Below the pieces are notes generated by a model. The model was not told the origin of the DNA. It ran no database searches and saw only the letters and a list, made by a program, of their open reading frames with translations. A stretch of 64,000 bases of DNA from Liminaster sp017519885 (lineage in GTDB: Bacteria; Bacteroidota; Bacteroidia; Bacteroidales; UBA3663), in contig JAFWRO010000035.1 in the NCBI GenBank assembly GCA_017519885.1, positions 1-64,000 on the forward strand, written 5' to 3'. Shown here piece by piece: positions 1 to 7,499 of this stretch; position 1 is the first letter of the stretch; every line of letters starts with the position of its first letter. The translations under genes and the position numbers were made by a program.

Positions 1-210
1 CATTTCGAGAAATCGAAAACAAAAGCGGATAATAACATAAGCGGTCGCATAGCTCAAAATTATAGAAAAATTAAATCAAAAAATTATAAGAAAAACGGGA
101 CAGAATGTTTTGATTTCGGACGTACATCTTTTGATAATTTTTAAAATCAATTTTCTTATAATTTTGAGCGAAGCGACCCCTAAAACATCGTTGTTATATA
201 GAAGCAATTT
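1..210 (+). repeat. Long-palindrome leader element, copy 1
   Basis: This is the leader of the WYL gene at 228. The palindromic core runs from GGTCGC (43-48) to GCGACC (173-178). Its arms share GCTCAAAATTATA on the left and TATAATTTTGAGC on the right, followed inward by AT-rich complementary stretches and a non-palindromic tip near 95-130. Copies 2 and 3 (33133-33242 and 38282-38422, both minus strand) have the same arms and different tips. The flanks of copy 1 also match copy 2: CATTTCGA, CGAAAACAAAA and ATAACAT on the left, CCCCTAAAACA and GTTATATAGAAGC on the right. A promoter would lie left of the window. It may be a MITE-like element or a structured 5' leader; the consistent placement favours a leader. 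Confidence 0.7.
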
Positions 211-227
211 TGATAACAACATAGCAA

Positions 228-1139
228 ATGTCAACAATAGTAGAGAATCACAAGCTGCGCAGCTGCCTCTGGTTCGTCAGCCTGCTCAAGGAGCATCGCG
301 AGCTGACCTTCGAACAGATCGACCAATACTGGCAGCAGGAAACCGCCCTCAGCGACGGCGCACCCCTGCCCAAACGCACGTTCCACGACCGACTCAACTC
401 CATCCAGGACATCCTCGGCGTCATCATCTCCTGCAACCGCAGGAACGGCTACCGATGGTACATCGAGACCATGGACGACGACAAGGCGCACCTCACCGAC
501 TGGCTCATCTCAAGCTTCTCCATCGGCCAGCTCATCTACGAGGCGCAGGACGTGCGCGACCGCGTCCTCATCGAGAATGCGCCCCAGGGCATGCAGTACT
601 ACAAGACCATCGTCGATGCCCTCCACAGCCATTGCTGCCTCCACGCCACCTACCATCGCTTCGATGCCGACGCCTACGACTGCCATCTGCGCCCCTACGC
701 CCTCAAGTTCTACGAAGGCCGCTGGTACCTCCTTGCCCAGAAGAACGACGAGCCCCAGCTCAAGACCTTCGCCCTCGACCGCTTCGAGGGCACTATGACG
801 TTGCTCTCCGACGACCCCTTCACCCCACCCAAGGACTTCGACGCCGCCGAGTTCTTCGCCAACTGTTTCGGCATCTACACCGGCACGGGCGAGGTGCCCC
901 TCATCCGTCTCCGCGCCACAGGCACCGAAGTCAACTACCTCCTCACCAAGCCCCTCCACGCCTCCCAGCGCCAGGATCCTTCCGACCCCACGCTCTTCAC
1001 CCTCCGCTGCTATCCCACCGACGACCTCATGTACGCCATCCTCAGCCACGGCCGCAAGCTCTCCGTCCTCGCCCCCGAGGACTTCAGAATGAGGATCATG
1101 GAGGAGACTGAGGGGATGAAGGAGGGGTATGAGAGATAA
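228..1139 (+). CDS. WYL-domain transcriptional regulator
   Basis: A 303-residue protein with an N-terminal winged-helix region (about 1-75) and a central WYL domain. Around residues 155-175 it reads YALKFYEGRWYLLAQ, the signature of WYL domains, which bind small or nucleic-acid ligands and control DNA binding. The family acts as cytoplasmic transcription factors, often for accessory or stress loci; the target here is unknown. The ATG at 228 follows directly on the long-palindrome leader, so the leader is expected to be in its mRNA. It converges on the transposase gene with a 3-bp gap. There is no neighbouring operon partner on the same strand. Confidence 0.85.
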   Translation: MSTIVENHKLRSCLWFVSLLKEHRELTFEQIDQYWQQETALSDGAPLPKRTFHDRLNSIQDILGVIISCNRRNGYRWYIETMDDDKAHLTDWLISSFSIGQLIYEAQDVRDRVLIENAPQGMQYYKTIVDALHSHCCLHATYHRFDADAYDCHLRPYALKFYEGRWYLLAQKNDEPQLKTFALDRFEGTMTLLSDDPFTPPKDFDAAEFFANCFGIYTGTGEVPLIRLRATGTEVNYLLTKPLHASQRQDPSDPTLFTLRCYPTDDLMYAILSHGRKLSVLAPEDFRMRIMEETEGMKEGYER

Positions 1140-1142
1140 TTT

Positions 1143-2408
1143 TTACTCAATCACCCTGAACGACAGTTCGGTGCGGGCGATGTCCATCGCGCAGATCTGC
1201 TCGGCGAGGAGGTTCATGTTGTGGAAACGGTCGTAATCGGATGGACCCTCTCGGTCCTCCGCACCCCCTCTATCCCCCGAACAGCGGGGGCAGAATACCT
1301 GCTTAGGGGGAAGAATTAAGTCGGGACGAGCAAGTCCTCCCCCTAAGCAGGGGGATTGAGGGGGTCTAGGCATGGCATCAAGATCCTCCGCCCAAGGGGC
1401 GAGGATGAGGAGGGGGCCTTCGGCACAGGCGAAGAAACGCTCGCCGGGGGAGATGCCGGGGGTGACGAGGACGGTGTCGTTCTGGGCAGCCTTGATCCAG
1501 GCCTCGCGGTCGCGCTCCCACGCCTGGGTGTCGATGTAACGAACCTTGGAGCGCATGTCGGGTGGATAAGGGAGGGCGGTGTAGCCATTCGCGAGGCGCT
1601 CTTCGAGGGTGAGCTGCCCCATACGTGCCATACGATGGCAGAACACCTGCGCCTTCAGCGGCCTGCGCAGCAGGAGGAAGTTGCCGAAGGCCGAGTAGCG
1701 CACGCCTGCGATGGTGAGGCACAGGCAGCTCTGCATAAACTGCGGCACGCGCGCCTTCAGGATGGCCCGCCGCGGGTTGTCATGCACATACGCCAGCATA
1801 GCCTCCAGCTGGTTCGGTGCGTACAGCACCGAGTCGTCGTAGTTATCATCGAACAGCGGCTGCTGGTTGCGAGGGAGAGAGGCGTAGTAGCGCGCGCGCT
1901 GGGAGCGGGACATTGAGCTGAGGGGGCGGCCGTCTTTTGTTGGTGTCCACGCCATCGATGGCGTGCCCGTCAACTCATGCCAACGCCGGGCACAAGCCAT
2001 CTTGAACCCGCGTATCACCTCCCCCACGCTCACGTCCATGCGCTCCTCAACAAAGAGGACGCCGTGGAAATGGTCGGGCATGGCGACCTTGCCGAGGATG
2101 CGGAGGTGACGGCCGTGGAGGAGCTCGGCGTCGGGGATCTTCTCCCACTCCTCCTCCACCGCCCGGCCCAGCGGGGTGAGGTCGACGGCGGGATGGACGG
2201 GGTCCATATTGAGGGGGCCGAAGAGGGGATCGCGATGGGCGATGACGATGGTGATGACGTAGATGCCGCGCTCGTAGTAGTCGTGGCCCTTGTAACGAGG
2301 ACGGTGGGATGGGTATTGTGGGACGGGTCTGTCTTGTGGCATGGCAGGTTGGGGATATGTGTGTTTGTTGGCGGGGTTGCGTATGTGCTGGCGGGATGAT
2401 AAGGCCAT
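1143..2408 (-). CDS. Y1/REP-associated tyrosine transposase-like protein (RAYT-like)
   Basis: The protein contains the core of the Y1 transposase (HUH) superfamily: an N-terminal RYKGHDYYERGIYVITIV strand and the HUH motif in AMPDHFHGVLFVEE. A helix region follows (VIRGFKMACARRWHEL), then a long C-terminal extension. Family members nick single-stranded hairpin DNA and are linked to REP palindromes. Start choice is uncertain. The ATG at 2408 lies only 8 nt after a good -7 box, giving a leaderless message; a second ATG at 2342 is closer to where homology normally begins. The C-terminal part (about 1263-1366) is made of REP-like palindromes read through in frame, giving a low-complexity Pro/Gly/Cys-rich stretch. 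Whether it is still active cannot be judged. Confidence 0.75.
   Translation of the reverse strand: MALSSRQHIRNPANKHTYPQPAMPQDRPVPQYPSHRPRYKGHDYYERGIYVITIVIAHRDPLFGPLNMDPVHPAVDLTPLGRAVEEEWEKIPDAELLHGRHLRILGKVAMPDHFHGVLFVEERMDVSVGEVIRGFKMACARRWHELTGTPSMAWTPTKDGRPLSSMSRSQRARYYASLPRNQQPLFDDNYDDSVLYAPNQLEAMLAYVHDNPRRAILKARVPQFMQSCLCLTIAGVRYSAFGNFLLLRRPLKAQVFCHRMARMGQLTLEERLANGYTALPYPPDMRSKVRYIDTQAWERDREAWIKAAQNDTVLVTPGISPGERFFACAEGPLLILAPWAEDLDAMPRPPQSPCLGGGLARPDLILPPKQVFCPRCSGDRGGAEDREGPSDYDRFHNMNLLAEQICAMDIARTELSFRVIE
1263..1366. repeat. REP-like inverted repeats inside the transposase coding sequence
   Basis: CCTGCTTAGGGGGA (1298-1311) and its exact complement TCCCCCTAAGCAGG (1338-1351) form a 14-bp inverted repeat with a 26-bp spacer. 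A second small hairpin, CCCCC-GAACAGC-GGGGG, lies at about 1274-1290. The unit CCCTCAATCCCCCTGCT followed by AGGGGGAGGAC (minus strand here) recurs on the plus strand at 4591-4621. Insertion preserved the reading frame of the host gene. Confidence 0.75.
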
Positions 2409-2414
2409 TAGCGC

Positions 2415-2448
2415 TGCAAAGATACGGCTTTTCGACGACACTGCCAAA
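2415..2448 (-). promoter_or_regulatory. Promoter of the RAYT-like gene
   Basis: On the minus strand a -33 TTTG (2448-2445) and a -7 TATCTTTG (2424-2417, followed by CA) are separated by 20 bp, the Bacteroidota consensus. The expected transcription start coincides with the ATG at 2408. Confidence 0.7.
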
Positions 2449-2771
2449 TTTTTGCCCGCATTTATTACATTTGCCACAGCCAAAAAATTACAAAAAAAAA
2501 GCAGGCTGGTCCTCACGGATGAGCCTGTCAAAAGCCTTAATAATTAATTACACATACAATTTGCTATTCACTAAAATAGTGGCGCAAAGATAAGACTTTT
2601 TTTTTCATAATCTCCAAATTTAAATAACAAAAAATGATATAATTTCCGAAACAAGGGGCTACCAAGCCCAATAATTCCTAATCGGAACGACAAATCCAGA
2701 AGGCTCCGGGCGTGCTTGTCGCCCATTCAAAGCTCTGTCGCCACATCCCCATCAGAAATATGAAAAAAAAC
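2449..2771. other. Gene-free gap with no recognised feature
   Basis: The region is AT-rich from 2449 to 2640. A more GC-balanced piece at about 2645-2760 could be a decayed gene end: the minus strand reads WRQSFEWATSTPGAFW and then stops. I do not recognise it and see no RNA fold resembling a tRNA. Confidence 0.4.
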
Positions 2772-2802
2772 TTGCATGGGTGCAGAAAAGGCCCTACCTT
2801 TG
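2772..2802 (+). promoter_or_regulatory. Promoter of the 54-residue membrane protein
   Basis: TTG at 2772-2774 and TACCTTTG at 2795-2802 are 20 bp apart, matching the Bacteroidota -33/-7 pattern. The leader to the ATG at 2904 is about 95 nt and contains the AT-rich dispersed repeat. Confidence 0.65.
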
Positions 2803-2825
2803 CGGTGTCAAAATGAATAATCAAA

Positions 2826-2857
2826 TAACAATTAACAATTAATAATTAACAATTGAT
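2826..2857. repeat. AT-rich dispersed repeat (TTAATTGTTAATTATTAA family)
   Basis: This is a run of overlapping AACAATTAA / TTAATAATTAAC units, itself close to palindromic. The same sequence occurs at 7789-7819, 42703-42752 and 50386-50416, and in degraded form near 58470-58525. It always sits in gaps next to gene ends. Confidence 0.7.
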
Positions 2858-2903
2858 TATTCAGACAGAAATAATAATATTAACAATTAAAAAATATATA
2901 ACT

Positions 2904-3068
2904 ATGTACGCAATCGCATTCTTCGCAACAGTGATCCTTTTCTCCGCAAGTCTCTATGTCGGCCACAAGTTCGTCGATATTGCAACCCACTTCGACGACA
3001 GCGACGCTGTGAAGGAACTCCATATCAACCACGCTGCCCAAATCGGCGGCTATCGCCAGTCGGCGTGA
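2904..3068 (+). CDS. Small single-pass membrane protein (54 residues)
   Basis: The protein begins MYAIAFFATVILFSASLYVGHKF, a hydrophobic helix of about 17 residues at the very N-terminus, followed by a polar tail with several Asp and His residues that ends GGYRQSA. I chose the ATG at 2904 over an upstream in-frame start at 2853 because the upstream part translates the AT-rich repeat. A promoter at 2772-2802 supports expression. The function is unknown. The message would run straight into hairpin array A, which starts 29 bp after the stop codon. Confidence 0.55.
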   Translation: MYAIAFFATVILFSASLYVGHKFVDIATHFDDSDAVKELHINHAAQIGGYRQSA

Positions 3069-3097
3069 GGGACCACTCATAGGCAACATCCAAAAAA

Positions 3098-3262
3098 GGT
3101 GAAAATGGCAGACAACCTCGGCCCAATGGCCTGGTTGTTGCTGCCGGAAAATGTGCAGGTCCAATACCTGCAGAAAATCGCACTTCGTGCGGAAAATCCA
3201 TCCGGACCCAGATATGTTAAGGTCGAGGAGGATTTTCTGCACGAAGTGCAATATTTTTAGCT
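3098..3262 (+). repeat. GAAAAT-jointed hairpin array A
   Basis: The array starts GGTGAAAATGGCAG, then has a nested hairpin with stem ACAACC/GGTTGT and loop GGCC-CAAT-GGCC, closed by CTGCC. Next come the joint GGAAAAT, a hairpin GCAGGT-CCAAT-ACCTGC, the joint GAAAAT, a hairpin GCAC-TTC-GTGC and another GAAAAT. At 3232-3254 the last hairpin recurs in inverted orientation, the remains of a reverse half. It lies downstream of the small membrane protein. Array B (7500-7736) keeps loops and joints but, in its reverse half, uses other stems. Translation of the minus strand here gives an open frame that I regard as spurious. Confidence 0.75.
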
Positions 3263-3275
3263 TCTTATCAAAATG

Positions 3276-3638
3276 CTATTTGATCATCACTTTCCTGCCG
3301 CCACGGATATAGATGCCCTTCGCAACAGGAGTCTGCATCAGCTTGCGGCCATCGAGGGTGAACCAGGCATCATCCATACTGCTTCTTCCATCTTCCATCA
3401 AACGGATACCCATCTCCTGAAAGTATGCGCGGAAGGAGCCGATCGTCATCGTGGAGCTTGGATAGTAGAGCGTGTTGTCGGTGCCGAGGTAGAGCTTGGT
3501 GTTGTCGCCCTCCAGCTTCAGTCCACCGGTGAGGCGGAGCCTGGCGTCATTGCAGAGGATGAGATGCACGTTACTGCCCTGCACGACGACGGTCTGGAGG
3601 TCGTAAGAAAAAGATTTTTTAAAACGAGTGCAAATATA
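3276..3638 (-). pseudogene. C-terminal remnant of a secreted cell-surface protein
   Basis: The minus-strand frame from about 3625 to 3276 encodes a beta-rich stretch (VVVQGSNVHLILCNDARL), typical of repeat-containing surface proteins of Prevotella, then a C-terminal tail with DGRKLMQTP and KGIYIRGGRKVMIK. That tail is the usual end of secreted Prevotella proteins. There is no ATG in frame and no signal peptide. A -7-like TATATTTGCA (3638-3629) lies directly upstream, so an internal deletion may have joined a promoter region to the gene end. A short functional peptide from a GTG at 3584 is possible but less likely. Confidence 0.55.
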
Positions 3639-3784
3639 AGGAATATTTCTGGAATTACCAAAGGTGATGCCCCAGTTATTTCAATAGACGTGGATTTTTG
3701 AAACATTCATAAAGAAAAGTGCCATGCAGACGGGATGGAGGACCCGAATGCATAGCACCTGATGGTAGCTATATGATTTGGATA

Positions 3785-4366
3785 TTACTTGAGCTTGAAC
3801 TTGTAGGCGAGGGAGAGCTGGAACGTGAGGTTCTTGCTGTCGAGATCGATCTCGTCCTTGTCGAAGATCTCGGTGAGACCGAAGGTGTAGCGGGCGTCGA
3901 TCACGAAGTGACGGTACTCGTAGGACAGGCCGATGAGGAGGGCGAGGTCGAAACCTTTCACTGCGTCGTCCATATCCTTCTCGACATCATTGAACTTGAT
4001 CTTCGAAGCAACCTTGAATCCTGGCTGCAGACCTGCACGAAGGGCGAGGCCCTTGACTACGTAGAAGTTGGCGGTGAGGGGCACATTGACGTAATCTAAC
4101 TCGTAGGTGACGTCCACCTTGTCCTGCTCGGCACCCTGCTGGCTGTAGAGGACGCCTGCGCCGAGGCTGAAGCGGTTGGTGAGGAAGTATTCCATTTCGG
4201 GACCGATGACGAGGCCTACGCGTGCCTTGGTGTCGCTGGTGTTGTTGAAGTCGGAACCAATCATACCTACACGGGCCTGAAGTGTGATATCACCTGCCTC
4301 GTGCTGTGCAAATGCTGATACTACGGATGCCATCATGATGGCTGCTGCAAAGAATAACTTTTTCAT
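3785..4366 (-). CDS. Outer-membrane beta-barrel protein (PorT/OMP_b-brl_2 type)
   Basis: The 193-residue product has a clear signal peptide (MKKLFFAAAIMMASVVSAFA, cut before QHEAG). It is followed by alternating amphipathic strands such as LQARVGMIG, PEMEYFLTNRFSLGAGVLYS and NVPLTANFYVVKGLALRAG, and ends in an aromatic/hydrophobic strand (LTFQLSLAYKFKLK). This is the layout of the small outer-membrane barrel family common in Bacteroidota. It probably sits in the outer membrane, with unknown function. A promoter is at 4467-4500, about 100 nt upstream. Confidence 0.8.
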   Translation of the reverse strand: MKKLFFAAAIMMASVVSAFAQHEAGDITLQARVGMIGSDFNNTSDTKARVGLVIGPEMEYFLTNRFSLGAGVLYSQQGAEQDKVDVTYELDYVNVPLTANFYVVKGLALRAGLQPGFKVASKIKFNDVEKDMDDAVKGFDLALLIGLSYEYRHFVIDARYTFGLTEIFDKDEIDLDSKNLTFQLSLAYKFKLK

Positions 4367-4466
4367 AATGATTGTTGTTTTTTTGAGTTGTTTGAATTAT
4401 TAATTATTGTTTGTTGATATCTGAAGTCTTTGTCGCATCAGGGGGTCGTTTCCTTGATTTTGACGG

Positions 4467-4500
4467 TGCAAAGGTACGGGGTTTTTTCGAGGGTTCCAAA
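4467..4500 (-). promoter_or_regulatory. Promoter of the beta-barrel gene
   Basis: The minus strand shows -33 TTTG (4500-4497), a 20-bp spacer and -7 TACCTTTG (4476-4469). The same arrangement with nearly the same flanks (GACGGTGCAAAGGTA, then GGTTCCAAATGTTTTT) recurs at 5615-5648, so the two promoters may be duplicates. Confidence 0.7.
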
Positions 4501-4540
4501 TGTTTTTGCGATTTTTTGGCCGGATGATAGCGACAAGGGG

Positions 4541-4820
4541 GCGAGAGGGCGACAGATGGGGAGAAGGGGGGCGAGGATTTGTCGCGTGAGACCCCCTCAA
4601 TCCCCCTGCTCAGGGGGAGGACCAGCGGGGACGAAAGGGCGGGCAAGGACGGCCGCGACGAAACGCGGGGAGGCAGCCAAACATGGCCGCGACGAGGACA
4701 AAAGAGACGGAAAGGGGACGAGGACAAAAGGGGCGAAAAGGGGACGAGGACAAAAGGGACGGAAAGGGGACGGAAAAAAGGGGCGATTCCTGATGAAGGG
4801 AACCGCTCCTTTTTTTGAGG
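4541..4820. repeat. Purine-rich imperfect tandem repeats
   Basis: This gap is almost pure G/A on the plus strand, built from variants of GGGACGAGGACAAAAG and GGGACGGAAAG. The most regular part is 4690-4780, with units of about 24 bp. A REP-like palindrome (4591-4621) is embedded in it. A similar array lies at 5681-5885, upstream of the next gene. I see no gene in the interval 4501-4840. Confidence 0.65.
4591..4621 (+). repeat. REP-like palindrome
   Basis: CCCCCTCAATCCCCCTGCT followed by CAGGGGGAGGAC folds as TCCCCCTG-CT-CAGGGGGA. It is nearly identical to the unit inside the RAYT-like gene at 1328-1366 (opposite strand), with one T/C change in the loop. Confidence 0.7.
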
Positions 4821-4840
4821 GAAAAAAGGATGAATGGGGA

Positions 4841-5557
4841 TTAATTCGTTGCGAAGGAGGTGACGAGGCCCTTCTCCATCAGAATGGGGAGCACATTGGC
4901 CGAGGACTGGCGGCTGCGCTTGTTGTGGATGGCGTTGTATTGCTCGAGCAATGGAGCATCGTCGCAGAGGAGATTTTCCATATACTGGTCATTCATTCGC
5001 GTTACGGCAATCTTGCCCTTCGGGTCGGCATCGTTGTCGACGAGGTAGCAGACGGTCTTACTCAGGAACTCATTGCTAATCATGGTTCCGATGGCGGCTG
5101 CACCAAGACCGACCTTAGCGGCCTTGTTGTCGACACATACGCTGGCGATCTCGAGACCCAAGCCCAGCAGAAAGGAAGCGTCGTCAATCTTGTAGGCCAT
5201 CACACAAACCTTGTCCTGGTCGTAGCGAACGGCCTGGGTGTAACCAGTGACGTCGAGGCTGATGCCGTTGTTGCGGAGGTTGCGGCAGTTGACGAACAGC
5301 TGGTCGCCGTACATTACGGCAAAGGCTTCCTTCTTCAGCACCTTGTCGGCGGTCTTGTCGCCAGTCCTGAAATAGTAGTGGTTATCCAGGCTCTTCAGCT
5401 GGCACGCCTGAAGGGTGCGTCCCTGTGTCAGCTCTTCGACGGGTATCCAGTTTCCGTTGACGAAATCGGAATAACTCATACAATACTTTGCGATTCCAGC
5501 TTGTGCCATTGCTGCGAGGCAGCAGAACCATGCCAATACTAATGCGATCTTTTTCAT
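4841..5557 (-). CDS. Secreted or periplasmic protein of unknown function
   Basis: A 238-residue protein with signal peptide MKKIALVLAWFCCLAAMAQA. The mature part begins GIAKYCMSYSDFVNGNW and contains two conserved-looking segments: ADKVLKKEAFAVMYGDQLFVNCRNL, and a Gly/Ala-rich helix (VGLGAAAIGTMISNEFLSK). I do not recognise the family. It has its own promoter (5615-5648) and is followed by the purine-rich gap. Similar promoters suggest co-expression with the barrel protein downstream. Confidence 0.65.
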   Translation of the reverse strand: MKKIALVLAWFCCLAAMAQAGIAKYCMSYSDFVNGNWIPVEELTQGRTLQACQLKSLDNHYYFRTGDKTADKVLKKEAFAVMYGDQLFVNCRNLRNNGISLDVTGYTQAVRYDQDKVCVMAYKIDDASFLLGLGLEIASVCVDNKAAKVGLGAAAIGTMISNEFLSKTVCYLVDNDADPKGKIAVTRMNDQYMENLLCDDAPLLEQYNAIHNKRSRQSSANVLPILMEKGLVTSFATN

Positions 5558-5614
5558 AATGTTGTTTTTATTTTTTTATAGTGAATAGAATTACTTGTTG
5601 TCATGTTTTGACGG

Positions 5615-5648
5615 TGCAAAGGTAGGGGGATTTCTGGTGGGTTCCAAA
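5615..5648 (-). promoter_or_regulatory. Promoter of the secreted protein gene
   Basis: Minus-strand -33 TTTG (5648-5645), 20-bp spacer, -7 TACCTTTG (5624-5617). Confidence 0.7.
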
Positions 5649-5680
5649 TGTTTTTGCGATTTTTTGGCTGGGTAATGGCG

Positions 5681-5885
5681 ACAAGGGAGCGAAAGGGCGA
5701 CAAGGGTGGAAAGGGGCGCGCGGATGTGTCGCGCCTAGGGACGAAAGGCGGGCAAAGACGGCCGCAACAAGGACACGAGGGAAGGGAGGACGAAGGGCGG
5801 AAAGAGAGGGACGAGACGAGACGAAGGGCGGAAAGAGAGGGACGAGACGGGGACGGGGGGCAGCCAAGGGCGACCAAAGACGGCT
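5681..5885. repeat. Second purine-rich repeat tract
   Basis: Tandem variants include two adjacent copies of GACGAAGGGCGGAAAGAGAG at about 5790-5850, with GGGACGAGACG between them. Composition and unit type match 4541-4820. No gene is seen in this gap. Confidence 0.6.
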
Positions 5886-5911
5886 GCGACTGAAGACTTG
5901 GCATCGGCATA

Positions 5912-6358
5912 TCAGCAGTCCGGGGTCGAACGAAGACGGGCTGGGGATGAGGTGGCAGACAGACGTTGTTCGCGTTCGCGAAAATAACCGATCTCAGATA
6001 TGGAACGGAAGATGAAGAAGAGGGCTGCGCTGACCAGCAGGGAGAGGATGAGCAAGGCGATGAGACGACTGTTCTCCTGGACGAGCAGGAGAACATCGGA
6101 CTGGACGCGGAACGTGAAGAACTGCGCCGAAGGAGCCAGGAAAAGGATGACGGCGAGCGACACGCCACCAAGCACCAGGCCCACCAAAAGGGCAATGACG
6201 ATGTAGCGACGATAGCGAGCTGCCTGGGCAGCCTGATAGCGCTCGACATACTGCACAGCATCGAGACGCCGCGACAGAGCCTGCATGAAAGCATCGCTGT
6301 CGGAGAGCGTGGGATGATAGTTGGAGAACAACTCCTCGAGATTGGGTTCCTGGTTCAT
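5912..6358 (-). CDS. Two-helix membrane protein, third gene of the sigma operon
   Basis: 148 residues: a cytoplasmic N-terminus of about 48 residues (MNQEPNLEELFSNYHPTLSD, then a helix with RRLDAVQYVERYQ), then membrane helices at about 53-75 and 100-116, and a basic tail. The start ATG overlaps the stop of the sigma gene (ATGA), indicating translational coupling. Position and layout resemble the membrane partners found beside Bacteroidota ECF sigma genes, and an anti-sigma-like role is possible. No zinc anti-sigma motif is visible, so that role is inference. Confidence 0.65.
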   Translation of the reverse strand: MNQEPNLEELFSNYHPTLSDSDAFMQALSRRLDAVQYVERYQAAQAARYRRYIVIALLVGLVLGGVSLAVILFLAPSAQFFTFRVQSDVLLLVQENSRLIALLILSLLVSAALFFIFRSISEIGYFREREQRLSATSSPARLRSTPDC

Positions 6359-6831
6359 TGCTTCATTTTGTTTTTTAGTTGTTCACGTCCGCGAGAGAGC
6401 TGCTGACGCACGGCAGCTTCGGTGCTGTGTACGATGTCGGCAATCTCACGCACATTATATCCCTTGAGGTAAAACAGCAGGATGGCTGTTCGCTCCTTAG
6501 GGGGAAGGGTTCGCAGCGCACTGTAGAGTTCCTGGTATTCGAAGCCGGCATCGGTGGCAGTATCAGACACGAGCGTGTCGGCCTCTTCGATTTCCGCATG
6601 GGTGCGCAGGCTGCGCTGATGGTCGAGGAAGGTGTTGTAGGCAATGCGATAGAGCCACGCACCCAACTTCTCGTCATTGCGAATCTTGTCCCGTGCCAGG
6701 TAGGCCTTGATGAGGGCCTCCTGCGCGATATCGTCCGCATCGTCGCGATTGCCGACACAGAGGGCCAACAGGAACCGTCGCAACGATTCCTGTTCGGTCG
6801 AGACAAGTGCTATGAACTGCTCGCAATTCAC
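6355..6831 (-). CDS. ECF-family RNA polymerase sigma factor
   Basis: The 158-residue protein has a sigma-70 region 2 (about 5-75, including DADDIAQEALIKAYLARDK and GAWLYRIAYNTFLDHQR) and a region 4 helix-turn-helix (about 100-150, LPPKERTAILLFYLKGYNVREIADI). It directs RNA polymerase to a private promoter set. The start is GTG at 6831, overlapping the stop of the upstream DUF6249 gene (GTGA). The gene downstream also overlaps it. The order DUF6249, sigma, membrane protein is a compact unit whose regulon is unknown. Confidence 0.92.
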   Translation of the reverse strand: MNCEQFIALVSTEQESLRRFLLALCVGNRDDADDIAQEALIKAYLARDKIRNDEKLGAWLYRIAYNTFLDHQRSLRTHAEIEEADTLVSDTATDAGFEYQELYSALRTLPPKERTAILLFYLKGYNVREIADIVHSTEAAVRQQLSRGREQLKNKMKQ

Positions 6832-7271
6832 TTCTGCTCCATATTACGGGTTTCGGCCTCCATCTCCTTGGCAAGCATCTTTCGGCCCACATAATAGGTA
6901 ATCATAAAGGCGATACCGATGGCCAGCGAGATGGCACCGGTGATCCACATGAAGTTGATCTCGTCGCCCTCCCATCCTCCTGCATAGCAGGCAAAGACGG
7001 AGCCTATCAGCAATCCCAGGCCGATGAAGCCCGTGATGCAGCCCCAGAGGAGACGCGAGAGCAGTTTCTCCTTGAGCAGCTTCTGCTTGGGGTTCATCTT
7101 CTGCAGCAATGCCTCGACGTCGAGGTCGGGATTCTTCTCGATGACCGCCTTCACGATTTCGGTGCGTTGTGAGGTCGTGTGCATCTCATTACGATAATAC
7201 ACCCAACAGAGAAGCACTGGCATAGAGAATGTGATCAGAGGGACCAGAATAGGAACTAAAACATCTTCCAT
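6828..7271 (-). CDS. DUF6249-like membrane protein, first gene of the sigma operon
   Basis: 147 residues with an N-terminal membrane helix (VPILVPLITFSMPVLLCWVYY) followed directly by YRNEMHTTSQRTEIVKAVIEKN. The latter is typical of a Bacteroidota family in which a helix is followed by a short cytoplasmic segment. Two more helices lie at about 74-95 and 105-127. Such genes are often next to ECF sigma genes. It probably belongs to the same signalling unit, as a membrane sensor or regulator; the mechanism is unknown. Confidence 0.7.
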   Translation of the reverse strand: MEDVLVPILVPLITFSMPVLLCWVYYRNEMHTTSQRTEIVKAVIEKNPDLDVEALLQKMNPKQKLLKEKLLSRLLWGCITGFIGLGLLIGSVFACYAGGWEGDEINFMWITGAISLAIGIAFMITYYVGRKMLAKEMEAETRNMEQK

Positions 7272-7460
7272 AATATTTTTTATTTAATGATGAAATAAAT
7301 ACTTTCTTTGTCCGATTGCCGGCAATCGGGAAACAGCCGTTTTCGCCTATATAACGTAAGAAAGGAGGAAAATGTGACATCGAGAGGAGAAAAAAATGAT
7401 GTTTTTCGTCGAAAAAGGTGTTTTTTCGGTAAGTTGGGGCGAAAAGTGCTGAAAAATGCG

Positions 7461-7468
7461 TATCTTTG
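7461..7468 (+). promoter_or_regulatory. -7 box upstream of hairpin array B
   Basis: TATCTTTG followed by CGG at 7461-7468. A weak -33 candidate (TTGG) is near 7434. A transcript from here would run through the entire hairpin array B and on into the copper chaperone/ATPase genes, making the array their leader. Confidence 0.5.
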
Positions 7469-7499
7469 CGGCGAGCTTTTCGAATAGATATTGAAAGAA

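Noticed and set aside
2640..2760. tRNA or other known RNA gene in the gap before the small membrane protein
   Set aside because: No cloverleaf or known RNA motif could be folded by eye; it looks more like a degraded coding end.
2880..3251. Protein-coding frame through hairpin array A, similar to one through array B
   Set aside because: The similarity between the two translated frames is fully explained by the shared DNA hairpins and joints; the reading frames contain no independent conservation.
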